Of a DNA stretch of 64,000 bases, positions 1-20,099 are shown piece after piece. The first letter of the stretch is position 1. Each line of letters opens with the position of its first letter. The position numbers and the translations under genes were made by a program. The notes beneath the pieces were generated by a model. That model saw nothing but the letters and a program-made list of their open reading frames with translations, made no database searches and was not told the origin of the DNA. The stretch lies in the NCBI RefSeq assembly GCF_040954835.1, contig NC_090698.1, forward strand, positions 69,199,284-69,263,283. Direction: 5' to 3'. The DNA comes from Lepisosteus oculatus. Its lineage: Eukaryota > Chordata > Actinopteri > Semionotiformes > Lepisosteidae.

Positions 1-250
1 GTTAAACAAAATAATTGTAAAAAAAACCTCTTCCCGAAAAATAAAGAGGCTAGAGGTAAGTCGGTCCCAGCAGCCCGAGGGGGTGACGTCATGAATGTGC
101 GTCGGCTTTGTTTGTGTTGAGAGCTGCTTGAGGCGCGGGGCACGTGGGAGCCCTGGTATTGCTGCTGCATCTGGTAGTGATTAGGCGTTGCAGTCTGTAC
201 TTAGTACTCAAGCCCTTCAGAAAAACGGTCTCCGCTGTCACTAAGGAGGG
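1..250. promoter_or_regulatory. Promoter-like patch at the left edge, gene outside the window
   Basis: A short CpG-richer patch carries a perfect CRE palindrome TGACGTCA at about 84-91 and a CACGTG E-box near 141. Just to its left, on the plus strand, is a consensus-like splice donor (AGAG then GTAAGTCG) at about 50-60. No protein block is recognisable. From the human gene order (UBAP2 lies next to the 3' side of DCAF12) this could be the start region of a UBAP2-like gene. That is inference only, because the window ends here. The donor could also be chance. Confidence 0.3.
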
Positions 251-810
251 AAAGGGAGAGAAAAGTAATATAACACTCCCTAAACAAATAAACGAGCAGA
301 AATGATTATTAGTTTTCGAAAAGTGTATCCTATCTGCGGAATTTAAGTGCTGGTTTCCAGAAATAAAAATTTACGAATTTTGATATGGTTGAGAAACATA
401 CATTTGGATGATAGAAAAGTTATGTTAAATGTTAATTTGGAGGTTGGTGGTTTTAATACCCATACATTATGAGCTGCCTTGTATGGCAGTGAATTAAGAT
501 CAGAATTAACCTATGAATGGAACAGGTAAATGCTGAAAGGAAAAGAAGAGACAAAAGTTTGGTGGTGTAGCCATTTCAGAAGGCCTTCTCGAACGTATCC
601 TATGAATGCTTTGTGGTCATTTACTGTACTGTTGACAGAGAATTAAAGAATTCCAGATCCCACAAACGACTGGGATCACATCCCAGCAGGGCACGTTCAC
701 ACTTGTTACCTTTGCACCCCAACTGCCTGGTTAAATACTTAATTGAATGCATTATTTTCCTAATTGGTCAAAATGACTTTCTGCATTGGCATACCACCGA
801 TGACTTTGAA
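251..810. other. Intergenic stretch, nothing recognised
   Basis: AT-rich sequence with only short open frames and no conserved protein block or repeat that I can name. The frame starting at 613 runs into the SINE at 815 and is not a gene. Confidence 0.5.
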
Positions 811-811
811 G

Positions 812-1060
812 ATAAGATCACTTTATTAGCCATGTACAATGTCTTGTATCAGGAATTTGTCTTTTCACATACCCCAGCTTGCTCGAGCGAGAGAATCTTG
901 GGGTCAGAGCACAGGGTCAGCCATTTATACAGAGCCTTTGGAGCAGTTGGGGTTAAGGGCCTTGCACAGGGGCCCAATAGCCGTGGGATTTGAACCAGCA
1001 ACCTTCCAACCTTCCTGCTACAGGCACAGATCCTTAGCCACAGAGCCCCCAGACGACTCC
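812..1060 (-). repeat. tRNA-derived SINE, copy 1 (reads on the minus strand)
   Basis: Read on the minus strand, this begins with a tRNA-like head (TGGCTCTGTGGCTAAGGATC, A-box-like, then GGTTCAAATCCC, B-box-like). The body contains the block GGGCCC...GCAAGGCCCTTAACCCCA, and the tail is AATAAAGTGATCTTA. The same element recurs at 9863-10123, 31852-32135 and, truncated, at 44096-44180. This makes the family assignment internal to the window and secure. The family name is not assigned here. Confidence 0.85.
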
Positions 1061-2420
1061 AACTACATATGTTTGTATACAACCCCTAGCAAGCAGAGTA
1101 ATTTGACTTGACTCATCCAAAATTAGAAAACAGGTATTGGCAACATCAAGATAATCACGTTTACCTCAACTACCTGATGATTCTCTTGCCCCACTGCTGA
1201 TTCCATCCAAACCCTCCTCTGGGTACAGACCATGACTGATAAATAATGCAGATACGATGTCTAGTTAGATTGCAGAAGACCGGTTACAGACTGGAGGCTG
1301 CCTTTCGGTTCATCTGGCTCAGAAGGAAGCCAGACAACATGGCTGTGCTTGCGTGTTCCACACTCCCACAACTCTTTGGGGAAAGACGTGTCAGCTTTAT
1401 TGGATGGGTGGAGTCCACTTGGTAGCTGGAGGGGGCTTTGTGTCTTTGGCTATGTTTTAGGAAATGAATAGGGGTTGACTGTTATTTTCCACGTGAAGCT
1501 CTCAATGATAACTGTTATTTATGAAGAACAGACCAGGGAGCTGCCTCAGCATATGTCTCAGCTACAAAGGAACAAGGACAAGTTGACCCCACGATGGAAG
1601 GTCAAAAGCAAAGAGACAGAAGGATGCTGGGCTGTGAAGCCCATGGTGAGGAGAGGGCAAGCAGGACTTCCAGGGAAATGAACGTGTAGAGAGCTGGGGG
1701 AAGGTGAGAAACGGGGCCCACAGAGGTGGAACCTGGGAGACAAGGTCCAGCAGGAGCGTGGAAGAAAGAAATCTGGGAATGAACAGAGAGATTTACAAAG
1801 AGCCGCTGAGAGCTGGGTGAAGGTGTGAGCCTCATGAAAAGATCATTCTTTATTCATTATTTATTGAACTCTATTGCACTTCCTGACCACAGCGTGCAGG
1901 TAGTCAGATCTGAATCTTTGACAGAGCTGAAAGCCCTGCAGGTCAGAGACTGGTATTAGAGATCTAGCGCTGGTCATCACTGGAGGAGACGAGATCGCAT
2001 CGCTCTGCCACTGCGCAGCTCTTCTCCCGTCCTTGGGGAGTCTGCTGGTTTTCATTTCATTTCTGTCTTTTTAATGCCAAGCTGTCGCTCCTGGAACATT
2101 CAATTAGCCAGGGAAAGCGCAGCACCAGGAGGAACCAGAGCCAAGAATCCCACAGAGCAGACGGAACGGAGGTACACGTGAGAGACATGACAGCAAGGGC
2201 ATGGAGAGACAAGCAGCTTCTCCCTGAAGAGATGCAGTGTGTTTCTGTACACAGAGGGGTCTTGACATTCACTGGGAATCAGTGCAGAGCACCTTTGCGA
2301 AAAGCCAAAATTGCATGTAACCACGTTTACCCCTGTTCTGTGCATAACGTACTACAGTGTATAGTATGTATGGTTAAAAGGCGTACATATCCCTGCCTTA
2401 TATGGATATTAAAGTAGTAA
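1061..2420. other. Intergenic stretch, no gene recognised
   Basis: Purine-rich plus-strand sequence lies at about 1560-1830. Several AATAAA-type words occur on the minus strand at about 1838-1860, just downstream (in minus-strand sense) of the decayed coding region at 2430-3600. They could be the end of that element, but nothing ties the two together firmly. Confidence 0.35.
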
Positions 2421-2431
2421 TGCATTGGCTT

Positions 2432-3593
2432 TCAGTTAATGAGAATGACATAGATTTGTTGGAAATAACAACACACAATAATTGGTATCATTGGCAACTG
2501 CGATCCTAGTCTTGTCTGTCTCCCGGAGCTCATCAAACCCATGTAGGGCTTCAAGCAAGATATCAGCACAGTATTGCGCCAGGATTTCATTTTTTTCCTG
2601 CACTTGCCCCGTCGCCACTTAGATTTATAATTTATAAAACCCACATAAGCCTCTCTCACAGCATTGCTATACTTTCCTTTTAACATGTGCTAATAATCTG
2701 ACTCACTCTATGTGCTACATCGGCTTCCCGATCACCTTTCCTTTTATAGTACGCAGCTTTCGGTGATTCTGGTTTGTATATCTGAGCTTTTACAACTATT
2801 CCTGCAAGTTATCAATACTCTTGTCTAGTTGTGCCTTTCCTTCTCCAACTCCCTTTTCTGCTGTTCATTTAAAATCACAGCCTGCTCGCATTCCACAGCC
2901 CTCTGTTGAGCGTCTCAGTTTTTCCATCTCTGCGCCTAAGCCCTTTGTTCACATCCTTAACACTTTCATTTCCTCACTTTTCATTTGCCTTACGTACAAT
3001 TTTGAGAGATGGAGTATCTGCTTCAGCCTTGTAAAGCTTAAGTCCTCTCTTTCTTCCTTGTCTAACCCAGCTCTTTCATCTTCTAGTTTCCTGCATTCTT
3101 CCACTACCCTGTGTACGTTTTTAAACTGTTCTCCTCATTCACCGACCGCCTCATCAGTGCCCTTCGCATCACCGAATTCGCTTTTTCCTGATCTCCTGCC
3201 ACAAGCAGAGCTGGTGCTCGCTGTCTCCTGTGGATCCTCTGAAGCTGAAAGCTCACTGCTCTCCTTTTTCACTTGGGGCAGAGAAAATATCCAGCGGTCA
3301 AAATCTTCCCCTCTCCATCCATCCCCCATTCCTCGCAAAACAGTGTGTTTACCGCTCATGCTCGGTACAATCCAGAAGCAAGACCCTGTTGAGAGAGGGG
3401 GGCTGGGTAGCAGGTATGGGATGCGTCTCGCCATCCTAGTCTGTTGTGCCACTGATTGGAAAGTTGCGCTTAACAACCTCCGGCTCGGTTTCACCCCACT
3501 CTCATCTTCTTCCATCCAAGATCCCTTCGGCCAGCCCGAATCGAGAAGAAGGGGACTGGCAAATGTTAGAACGACAGATGTGGGAGACCCCAC
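2432..3593 (-). pseudogene. Unidentified decayed coding region with coiled-coil segments
   Basis: Read on the minus strand from 3593 down, pieces in different frames look protein-like. There is a Ser/Glu-rich opening piece (3593-3135). Lys/Glu-rich helix-forming segments follow between about 3130 and 2830, containing VVEECRKLEDERAGLDKEE and ILNEQQKRELEKERH. A C-terminal block lies at about 2690-2436 (SNAVREAYVGFINYKSKW, then EILAQYCADILLEALHGFDEL). The last two parts are in different frames, and the switch falls on a run of seven A (minus strand) at about 2590. Stops and frame changes show that it is dead if it is coding at all. I do not recognise the family; a transposon-encoded protein is one possibility. 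The 260-codon open frame on the plus strand over this region looks like its antisense shadow. Confidence 0.3.
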
Positions 3594-3997
3594 CGTACAG
3601 TAACGCCCACTGGCTCAAGCTCCAGGTGCTGTTCTGGAGGCGTTTAAAGACTTCACCGAAAATAAAAATCCCGAAGTTCAGGAGATCGTTCCAAGGAGCA
3701 AGCAGCAGTTCTGGAGGATTGTGGAGAGTCTACACCGACCCTCCGAAATTGAAGTCAGAAGGTTGGAACGCCGTAGGGAGCAACGCTAAAAGAAGGGGTG
3801 TCGTGTCACTTGCAGGACTTTGGAGAGAAGACTGCTGTCCGAGGGCGGGAGATCCTGACTGCACACTGAGAGCTGCGATGGAGGGAGAGAGAGGAAGGCT
3901 CAGGGCAAATAGGAACGGCTCAGTCTTGATGACAGCACCTGTAAAAGCCCCGATGCTCACACCTGGAAACGTTACCCACTCACATGGTTTAGAGAAT

Positions 3998-4290
3998 CTG
4001 GGCGGCATGGTGACTCGGTTGTTAACAGCACTGGGTTCCTGGGTCACACACCGGATCTGGGGTGCTATCAGTTTGTACTGTATGTTCTCCCACTTTCGCA
4101 TGGGGTTCCTCTCACTGTCCAAAGACACACTGGCAGGTTAATTGGATTCTGTGTGACTGGCGTCCCATCCAGGATGTACCCTTCCTTGGTCCCGTTTCTT
4201 GCTGGGATAGGCTCCTGCTCCCCCACAACTCTGTATTGGATAAAGAGGTTAGAAAACAGGTGGACGGATGTGAGTGGTCTCCGTGCGCCT
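3998..4290 (+). repeat. tRNA-type SINE, second family, full-length-like
   Basis: It opens with GGGCGGCATGGTGACTCGGT, followed by a degenerate tRNA-like head and then TGTATGTTCTCCCAC, a CTGTCCAAAGACACA block, GGTTAATTGG and GTCCCATCCAGGATGTACCC. It closes with GCTGGGATAGGCTCCTGCTC and TATTGGATAAAGAGGTTAGA. This order of blocks is a very common fish SINE layout. A 5' part of the same family is present at 58445-58560. Confidence 0.75.
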
Positions 4291-4852
4291 GGGTGAGAAT
4301 GGTACAGGAAGGACTGTGTGTCATCTACGGTACTGGACACAGTAGATTGTCAACTGGCTCAGAATGAACTGGCCTCTTCGAGAAATGACAAGCTTCTCAA
4401 TCCAGTTCAAAACAATAACAAAATGACAATGAAGTATTATGTTTTTGCTAAAATAAAGTTGTGGAAGTACTAATGCTGTTCCTAAAAACAAAACTGAATT
4501 TTTCCTACGTTCACAGTTTTTGTACACTTGCTTTTCTGTCACACGCTGTTAGAACTATTTTATAACCCGATTTACATAGACGCTTTAGTCAGCCAGGTAT
4601 TTAGCCAGTGATACACAGCACCCATGATCTCTCGCAGAATTGTTAAAAAGCAGGACCTTCAGAATGTACTGTCCGCAGAACACAAAAACTGGAGGGAAAT
4701 ACTGCAAAACACCTCGTGCGATCTTAAATGTCTTTACGCCTTCATGTCTCGACTCCTTCCTGCCTGAAGATGAAGGCTGGCCCACTCGTGTGCACGACCC
4801 CAAGCCTGGACCTCCAGGTTGCAGAGCTGCTGGGGCTTCAGGAGCAGCTGAG

Positions 4853-5073
4853 CCCTGAGACAAGTCCCGCCCTACCCTCAGCCTAGTTCAGCTAGCTGTA
4901 CGCCACCGGCAGCCAGAGACAGGGCCCAGGCATGAAGATCTGCTGTGTTCTCTAGATGAGCTGGACAAAAGCCTGGCTATGGTACTAAAGAGGCAAAGCT
5001 GGTAGAGAACACAACAGTGACACATGCTGGCTGAACTGGGCTGAGGGTAGGGCGGGATTTGTCTCGGGGCTCT
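4853..5073. repeat. Imperfect inverted repeat, about 43-bp arms
   Basis: Arm 4853-4895 is matched by the reverse complement of 5029-5072 with about four mismatches (core CCCGCCCTACCCTCAGCC on the left, GGCTGAGGGTAGGGCGGG on the right). A weaker inner pair lies around TGCTGTGTTCTCTA (4941-4955) and TAGAGAACACAACAG (5003-5017). The spacer is about 130 bp. It could be a small foldback transposon remnant or a locally inverted duplication. Confidence 0.6.
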
Positions 5074-6545
5074 TTTGGCTCACAGGAAGACAGCACCCCT
5101 TGTGGTACTCTGAGTGCTTGCAGGCAGGTGGCACCAGCAGGGAGGGACGCGTCTTTCCTCCAATCAGCGCCAAATAGGGTTGCATTGCCTCGGACTGTTA
5201 AAAGATGATTGGCTCGAAGGTGGGCGGGTCAGGTGAGTCTCCCTATACTTCCTCAATCTCTCATGTGCAGTCAGGAGGCCTGTAGCCATGAGCAGAGGTG
5301 TGAAAAACAGCCAGTGGGCAACCAGGCCTTTTTTTAATAAATAAACCAGAACATGGTAGATGTACTTAGCTCTGTGCTTCGCACACACCCTAACTCCAAG
5401 CTCACAATCATGTGAAAGCATTTCTGATCGGGGACCTCTAATTCAGTTCTCTGACAGCCACAGTGGTTGGTTTTTCAGATAACCGTTCGCATTATTCAGT
5501 TAACTTTTCTACCCGGTCTACAAAGTGAATATCGTACAGAACTGTGATTCTGCATTAAGTACATTAACTAGAACAAAGAGTTAAAAAGTTAAGCATGTTG
5601 CAACATAGCAACAATTTTCTGTTAGGGAGTACTCAAGCCTGCAGTTGCCACCCCCTGCTTTAGACTCACTGTGGTATAAAGCAGCTCCTTTGGAGGCTGG
5701 AGCAGAAACAAAACCACACTATAGGCCTGGCCCGTACTTTCACCTGCTTGTGCAATAAATGAAACAGTTGAAACACACTGCCCTTGTCCAGACTGAAACC
5801 CAACAGTGCAGAGGAGGTCATGATTCGGTAATGATCCATTACTTAACACTGCTTAAAAACATTGCGGGACCCAGCAAGGAAACGATCACAGCCAGGGCAC
5901 TCTCCCAGGAAATCTCATGTTTTCTTCAGTGATGGGTGGACAGCAGGGACAGTACCTCTGGACCGGCAGACTCGGGTAACCACTCCTGTCTACACGTTTT
6001 CTGCACATGGAGGAGTACTGGAGGAGTACGGGGTGCCAGGTCCTGTGTTTACAGTCAGATCCGTGTCTGCATTCTCAGATGCCTGTTTAAGGAAGGCGCT
6101 GGACTCGAGCCAGAGTGCGTCTTTCCTCCTCTCCTCAGTGACCTTCAGGGACAAGACATCAAGACAGAGTGTGTCCAGCTTGGGGACCTGAGGGCTTCAT
6201 CTCTCCTCTTCACCTCCTCGGACTGTGATCTCCGACGAGCAGCTCACAGGTGTGATGCGGTCAGCACCTCCAAATCTGAAGTCACAGACCTCCGGAGAGA
6301 GGGCCGAGGGGATCGTAGGACTGACCAGCAGGTTGGTGCCGAGGCTGCCGTACCGATCTGCGACGGGGAAGGGAGAGCCGAGTGTGGAATCCCCCAGGAG
6401 GAGCTGGGGACCGTCGCCGGAGGAAGGGAAGTCTGGTCTGGCCTGCTCAGCCTGTAACTACCCCGACCCTCAGCAGGAGTAAGCGGTCCGAAAACGACAT
6501 GGGATGAGATCAATCCAATTGAACAGACAGTATTAATTGTATCTG
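5074..6545. other. Intergenic stretch, no gene recognised
   Basis: Open frames at 5862-6191 and 5936-6457 on the plus strand are GC-rich. They show no conserved domain that I recognise and no flanking splice pattern. I see no repeat family in this stretch. Confidence 0.4.
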
Positions 6546-6547
6546 AA

Positions 6548-6722
6548 CAAGTATGGGTCTATTCCACGCTGAAAAGAAAAGAGGCACAGCAATTCGGCTG
6601 TGGAGCCTTCTTCAGGAGTGTGATCTGGCTCCACAGCTGAAACGACACTTCCTTTCAGCATGGAATAATCCTTTACTTGTGCCTTTGCAGCCTATACCTG
6701 CTGACGCAGCTCCCTACTTCCC
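6548..6722. mobile_element. Foldback element, copy 1
   Basis: Left arm: ACAAGTATGGGTCTATTCCA, CGCTGAAAAGAAAAGAG and CGGCTGTGGAGCCTTCTTCA. Right arm: GGCTCCACAGCTGAAACG, CTTTCAGCATGGAATAATCC and TTTACTTGTGCC, then GCAGCCTATACCTGCTGACG. The two arms are inverted copies of each other. The same arms recur at six other places in the window (near 27062, 40525, 41205, 46825, 58945 and 60145). Confidence 0.7.
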
Positions 6723-6859
6723 TGTATCTGGTGCCATCAGATTTTTTGCATTTGACATTTGCTCCCACTGATTTTTCCAAGTAAAATCAAATCCACTTGA
6801 AAATTCAAAAGGCCGGCTCTATATGTCTCGGTACTTCAGTCTCACTGGGCACCAACTCA

Positions 6860-8312
6860 ACTCACTTTTAAAACTACAGTTTATTTTCAAAACGACATTC
6901 CGTTCTTTGGAGTTTCAGGTCTCCAAAACTCAATTTCCAAGCTGTGGGGAGCTGCAGGGGTGTCTGAGGAGGCTATGCAGTCACTAGTGTTGGGAATGCT
7001 GTGGTGTTTAAGTGGACATACAGAGCAGTACAGTCGCATCGCTGCAGCTAACCAGATGCACCTTTGAGATAAACACTGGTAGTTAACCTTTCTAAAAAGG
7101 ACAAGGATAAGAAACAGAAAAGAATCAGCCAATAGTATCTGTAGGAAAAAAATACATCAATAGACTTTTATTTGATTTTTTATAATTTTTTTGGTTAGTT
7201 TTTGTTTGATGTTGTACAATATTTTCAGACTCGTAATTTGTAAAAACATTCATGAAGTGTATATAAAAGAGGGCACCACTAGAAACAGACAAGTTAGTTT
7301 GAATTCTCATATATAAGTATATATATAAGAAATAAAAAAGTGATGGTTATGCGTTAGATGGATGGTCGTAATTTTCATTTTTCTTTTTGTACTGTACAGA
7401 CACACTTAGTACCATGAAACACAACGACGGCCCACAGTGGTCTTTCACAGAAAGACCAAGAGGAGGCAAAGCAATAAATTAAGTCCTGCCTCTGGCTGCT
7501 GGCGAGGAGGGCGAGACCACTCGACTAATAAACACTCCGAAAGAACCGACACAAGCACACCAAGGTGACGATGGAGAGAAAGGGGAGGCTACAGGAAAAC
7601 ACACAGCAAGTGGGTGACCAAGTCCGGAAGATAAAATATCTTGTAAAACAAAAAAAACAAAAATCAGCAAAGAGAAAATAAAATGTTAAAAATCCTCCAG
7701 GTTTGTTTTTTTCTTTCGGTGGGACAAAGCTGGAGTTGGTTAGTGTTTCTGGCTGTTCTTCCTGCTCCAGACTGGAGGGGCATGCCCTCCTCACCCCTCA
7801 GCTCTGCTACACTCTGTCCCTGCCCACCGCCCGCCTTCCTGGAGGAGGGGTGAACACCACAACACCACCCCCAAAAAAAAACAAAACAGAGGAACCAAGC
7901 TTTCCAGCCGATACCAAAGCCAACCAAACCCTCATCGTTCATCCAGTGCGCCATCAGCTCCTTCATCTCTTCTGTTCCGTCTCTTCCCTCCGCACTGGAG
8001 GACAGCAAGACTCTCCCTGCCGTTCACACAGGTGTTCGAGCTCCGGCCCAGCGATTCAGACCAAGCGCTGCAGAGCGTTTTCTATGCTGGTGTGCTGCTT
8101 GGAGGAAATCAGGTCCAAGAGGAAGTGTCTCTGCGCCCGATGGCTACGTCTCTTAATTCCACACGGTGTCAATCCACTGGCTGACAGAATGACCATAGGA
8201 AAAACGCCAACAAAAAACACAGCTCACCCGGCTGCTTCCCGAAGAACTGAAAGTCAACTCAAATCAAAAAAGGGGGGCAGGAGGAAAGGGGGCGCCTGCT
8301 CGTGGCCGGGCG
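6860..8312 (-). other. DCAF12: DCAF12 3' untranslated region and poly(A) signals
   Basis: The sequence follows the DCAF12 stop codon on the minus strand. Candidate AATAAA hexamers in transcript sense lie at 7172-7167 and 6885-6880, giving a 3' UTR of about 1.15 or 1.45 kb. No conserved coding block lies between the stop and these signals. The choice between the two sites cannot be made from sequence alone. Confidence 0.55.
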
Positions 8313-17104
<8,792 letters not shown>

Positions 17105-17660
17105 AGTCGGACACACACAGGTCCCTCACCCACATGGAGGGCAGCGGAGACGCGGGATACTGGATCATATAATGGCGATTTGCTTGTTTTGGTTTTTTGA
17201 AGAAAAAAAGAAGAAGAAGGGGGGAGCCCGGTTTTAATTAATTAACTGCTTGAAGCCGCGTCCCGGGGCCCTGAGCGCCGTGCCTGAAAAGGAAAATGAG
17301 GGACAAACGCAGCCGCCCGAGCCGTCGCCTCGGTCATATCGCCCCCCACCAGCCAGCGTGTGGAGAGTCCACGGGCCGTGCTCGCCTGGGAAGCGCGTTC
17401 ATGAGGCTCCCCCCCCCCACCACTCCTGCTCCTGCCTCGCGCGCCGCGCGCCGGCGTCACCAACGGCGACAGCAGCGGGCCGCGCGCGCGCGCTCCCCAC
17501 TCGAACATCAACAACCAGGCGTGTGCGCGGCTGTGCGTGTGCGTGTGCGTGCGCGTACCCCCCCCCCACCACACACACACCGCCTCCATGACCTCACACT
17601 CCCGGCACCCATCCGGTGGGGTCGCGATTCTGACGTCCCCTCCAGCTATGGGAGGGTGAC

Positions 17661-18054
17661 GAACCTTCCGTCCGTTGTTTGCTTCAACAACCGACTGTTT
17701 AAACGTGAAAACCTCTCTCTAGGTACTGGGGAATGACTCGACAGCAGTAAGACGGTTCTGTAAGAGCATTAAAATGACACTTTAAAATCGGTTAAGAGCC
17801 CCCCCATTTACAAAAAACAAATATTGCATTAAAGAGAAACGCGGCTCTCTCAAATGTCTATCTCGTATTTTATCCTACTCTTAACATAGCCCACTCTCCT
17901 GCTCGAAGTTCCCAATTTTTTAGGCGATAATACTGTCTAAACGCTGGTGCAGAATTTGTATTCGTTACTGCAGAAAAAGTAATTTAAGAAAGGTACATTT
18001 TAGGATTAAAGGAAACCGTTAAAAGGTTTCCCGTCGAGATCCGTCCCTTTTCTC
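17661..18054. other. Intergenic stretch, nothing recognised
   Basis: Upstream flank of DCAF12, becoming AT-rich. I see no open frame or repeat in it. Confidence 0.5.
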
Positions 18055-18165
18055 ACACTTATATAGCGCTTTTCTGGACACTCCACACAAAGCTCTTTAC
18101 AGGTAATGGGGATCCCCTCCACCACCAGCAATGTGCAGCCCCACCTGGATGATACGGTCACTTTA
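18055..18165 (-). repeat. 5S-type SINE, truncated 3' part
   Basis: Read on the minus strand it gives the 3' end of the element seen at 12648-13153: CCACCTGGATGATA reversed, then the block around GGGGATCCCC, the GTGTCCAGAAAAGCGCT word, and ATATAAGTGTGA. The 5S-like head and most of the body are missing. Confidence 0.8.
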
Positions 18166-18264
18166 AAGACCAATCAAATATCCCGTTTTTTTTCTATAGG
18201 AAAGAGGTAGTTCTTTCAAATATCTCCCACGCAGATAAGATAAATTGACTGAATTTCTTGATTT

Positions 18265-19065
18265 TTAGGCTTTTGATATGTTAGAACATACTTTTATTTT
18301 TAAATGTTTAGAATTTTATGGTTTTTGTCACTATTTTCAAAATGTTATTAAAACTATAATGGTTGTAATAGGTCAGTTAAGTCACATAATGGGACGTCTC
18401 CCAGATTTGATAGTGGTACAGGTATTAGACAAGGACGCCCTCTTCGTCCTTTGTTGTTTTTATTAGTAACCCATACTTTAGCTCTTTATATTAATATTTT
18501 TTGAAAGGTATTAATATCTCAGAGAAATTAAAAATTGTCAACTTGCAGATGATACTACTATATTTCTTTAAGATGGCTAAGGCAATATAAGACACAGGTA
18601 CATTTTGTTTAGTGTCAGGATTATATTTAAACTAATTAAAAATGGAAGATTCCTATCGCTCCCCATGAATATGCTATAGCACCAGTCTTTGGTGCTGTTC
18701 CTGAGAAAGTGGGGAGGCTGTTTAGAGTCTCGACCTTACTAACAGAGCTTCTCTCGATTTCTCTGATCATTTATTTTTGCATGGAGTAGATATAAAAGAT
18801 AAAAAATGCAATAATAATTATATTAGGAAGTTGTGCAATTTATATGTTGTACCTTCTTGTGTCTCTCTTTGGAATACTACATTGAGGAATATAAATGGGA
18901 AATTAGTTTGGACAATTGCTGATACCTTCCTGCAAATAAAGAAATTTAATTTAAGATCGTTCAAACACATCGGGAAGAAAACAGGGAATGCTGACAATTT
19001 TAAAAATCAAAAGACAAGACATACAATGGAAATATGTCAAAAGCATAATTTTCAGCTTTTATAAT
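18265..19065 (+). pseudogene. Tx1/L1-like LINE reverse transcriptase fragment, decayed
   Basis: Plus-strand frames give an ordered set of reverse transcriptase blocks. AFDMLEHTFIFKCLEFYGF starts at about 18269. GTGIRQGRPLRPLLFLL lies at about 18417-18466 (the motif usually read as G-I-RQGCPLSPLLF). QLADDTTIFL, the catalytic Asp-Asp box, lies at about 18540-18570, followed by IAPHEYAIAPVFG-like sequence near 18660. The blocks are in different frames with stops between them, so the copy is inactive. The 5' part, endonuclease and ORF1 are absent. Confidence 0.7.
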
Positions 19066-19649
19066 TGTAAATTCCTCTGGCTGTGAAGTGTGTCAATATG
19101 TTTTTGTATTTTTTTTTGTATTAAGAAATCTCGCACGCACGAAAAAGGCGGTTCTGTGTAACTAACCTTCCTAACGTGGTCTTTAAGACGACTCCTGCTG
19201 TAGTGGTGTTGCCTGTTTCTAAATGGATTTGAGAAAATGCTTCAGGCCAAGTAAAATCAGCTGATTTTAGCCGATCCAGTCCGACAGATTTCACAGCTTC
19301 AAAGAGTAACTTGTAACTTGATTAAGAAACAAAGCTTCACGATTTTCCTAACGTTATCAAAAACATCCTTTACGTTTGGCGCAGGTGCGTAAAAAGGCCT
19401 ATCGCAATACTCAGCGTGCACCAGCAGAGGGGGCGCTTTCCCTCGCTTCCGAGCAAGTCTGTCGCTGCAGCACGCTTGAGGGCTCATGTCTTCGAGATTT
19501 GGTGTATGGATATAAAATATCAATTTGAATAGAAAAATTAGAAAAAAAGCTTCTAGGGATCACAAATTCTTGCAATAGATACTGTCCGAATAATTCTTTT
19601 TTTACGTTTTGATTTTCCAAAGTCCAACTGTCCATACCACATTTTGCAG

Positions 19650-20095
19650 GTGCGCTGTTGAGAGTGCTCATGGGTGGGATTAAAGTGTGGTTTGGCAGCA
19701 GCTCGCTGTCTGACCGGAAGGCGTTACAGGGGGTGATCAGGTCAGCCCAGTCCATCACTGGAGTACAGCTCCCCTCTACTGTGGACATGTTTACAACTCG
19801 CTGTCTCAGGAAGGCTGGGAAGTATCGCTATGGACACCAGTCATCCTGATTTCTCACTTTTCTCCTCCCTTCCCTCTGGTAAGCGTTAGAGGAGCATAAA
19901 AGGCACAAACTTCCAGATTCAGAGAGTTTCTTCCCACAAGTGGTCAGATTACTGAACTCTACCCCCACCACTGACTCACGCTGTTGTTTTTTAAGTTATT
20001 TAACTCGTTGGTGCTGCTGCTGCTTCTGTCCGGTGTTTATTTTTGGAGATTTCTTTAATGTCTTTGTATTGGAGCTTACATGCAAATAAGCATCT
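19650..20095 (+). pseudogene. Non-LTR retrotransposon 3' end, L2/Rex-like
   Basis: In broken frames the plus strand reads the end of a LINE reverse transcriptase protein. A basic RKAGKYRYGHQSS piece (about 19810-19847) is followed near 19880-19960 by SESFFPQVVRLLNS, which matches the conserved C-terminal block of L2/Rex-type elements. Stops interrupt the reading. The upstream reverse transcriptase core is missing. Confidence 0.55.
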
Positions 20096-20099
20096 CAAT

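Noticed and set aside
1861..2345. Minus-strand frames as exons of a neighbouring gene
   Set aside because: No conserved block is present, and they do not match any UBAP2 segment that I can recognise.
2821..3603. 260-codon open frame on the plus strand
   Set aside because: Ser/Leu/Pro-rich with no domain. It lies antisense to Lys/Glu-rich minus-strand frames, which naturally produces such shadows.
5936..6457. 173-codon plus-strand frame
   Set aside because: Contains one zinc-finger-like leader phrase (DIKTECV), but no finger or splice context follows.
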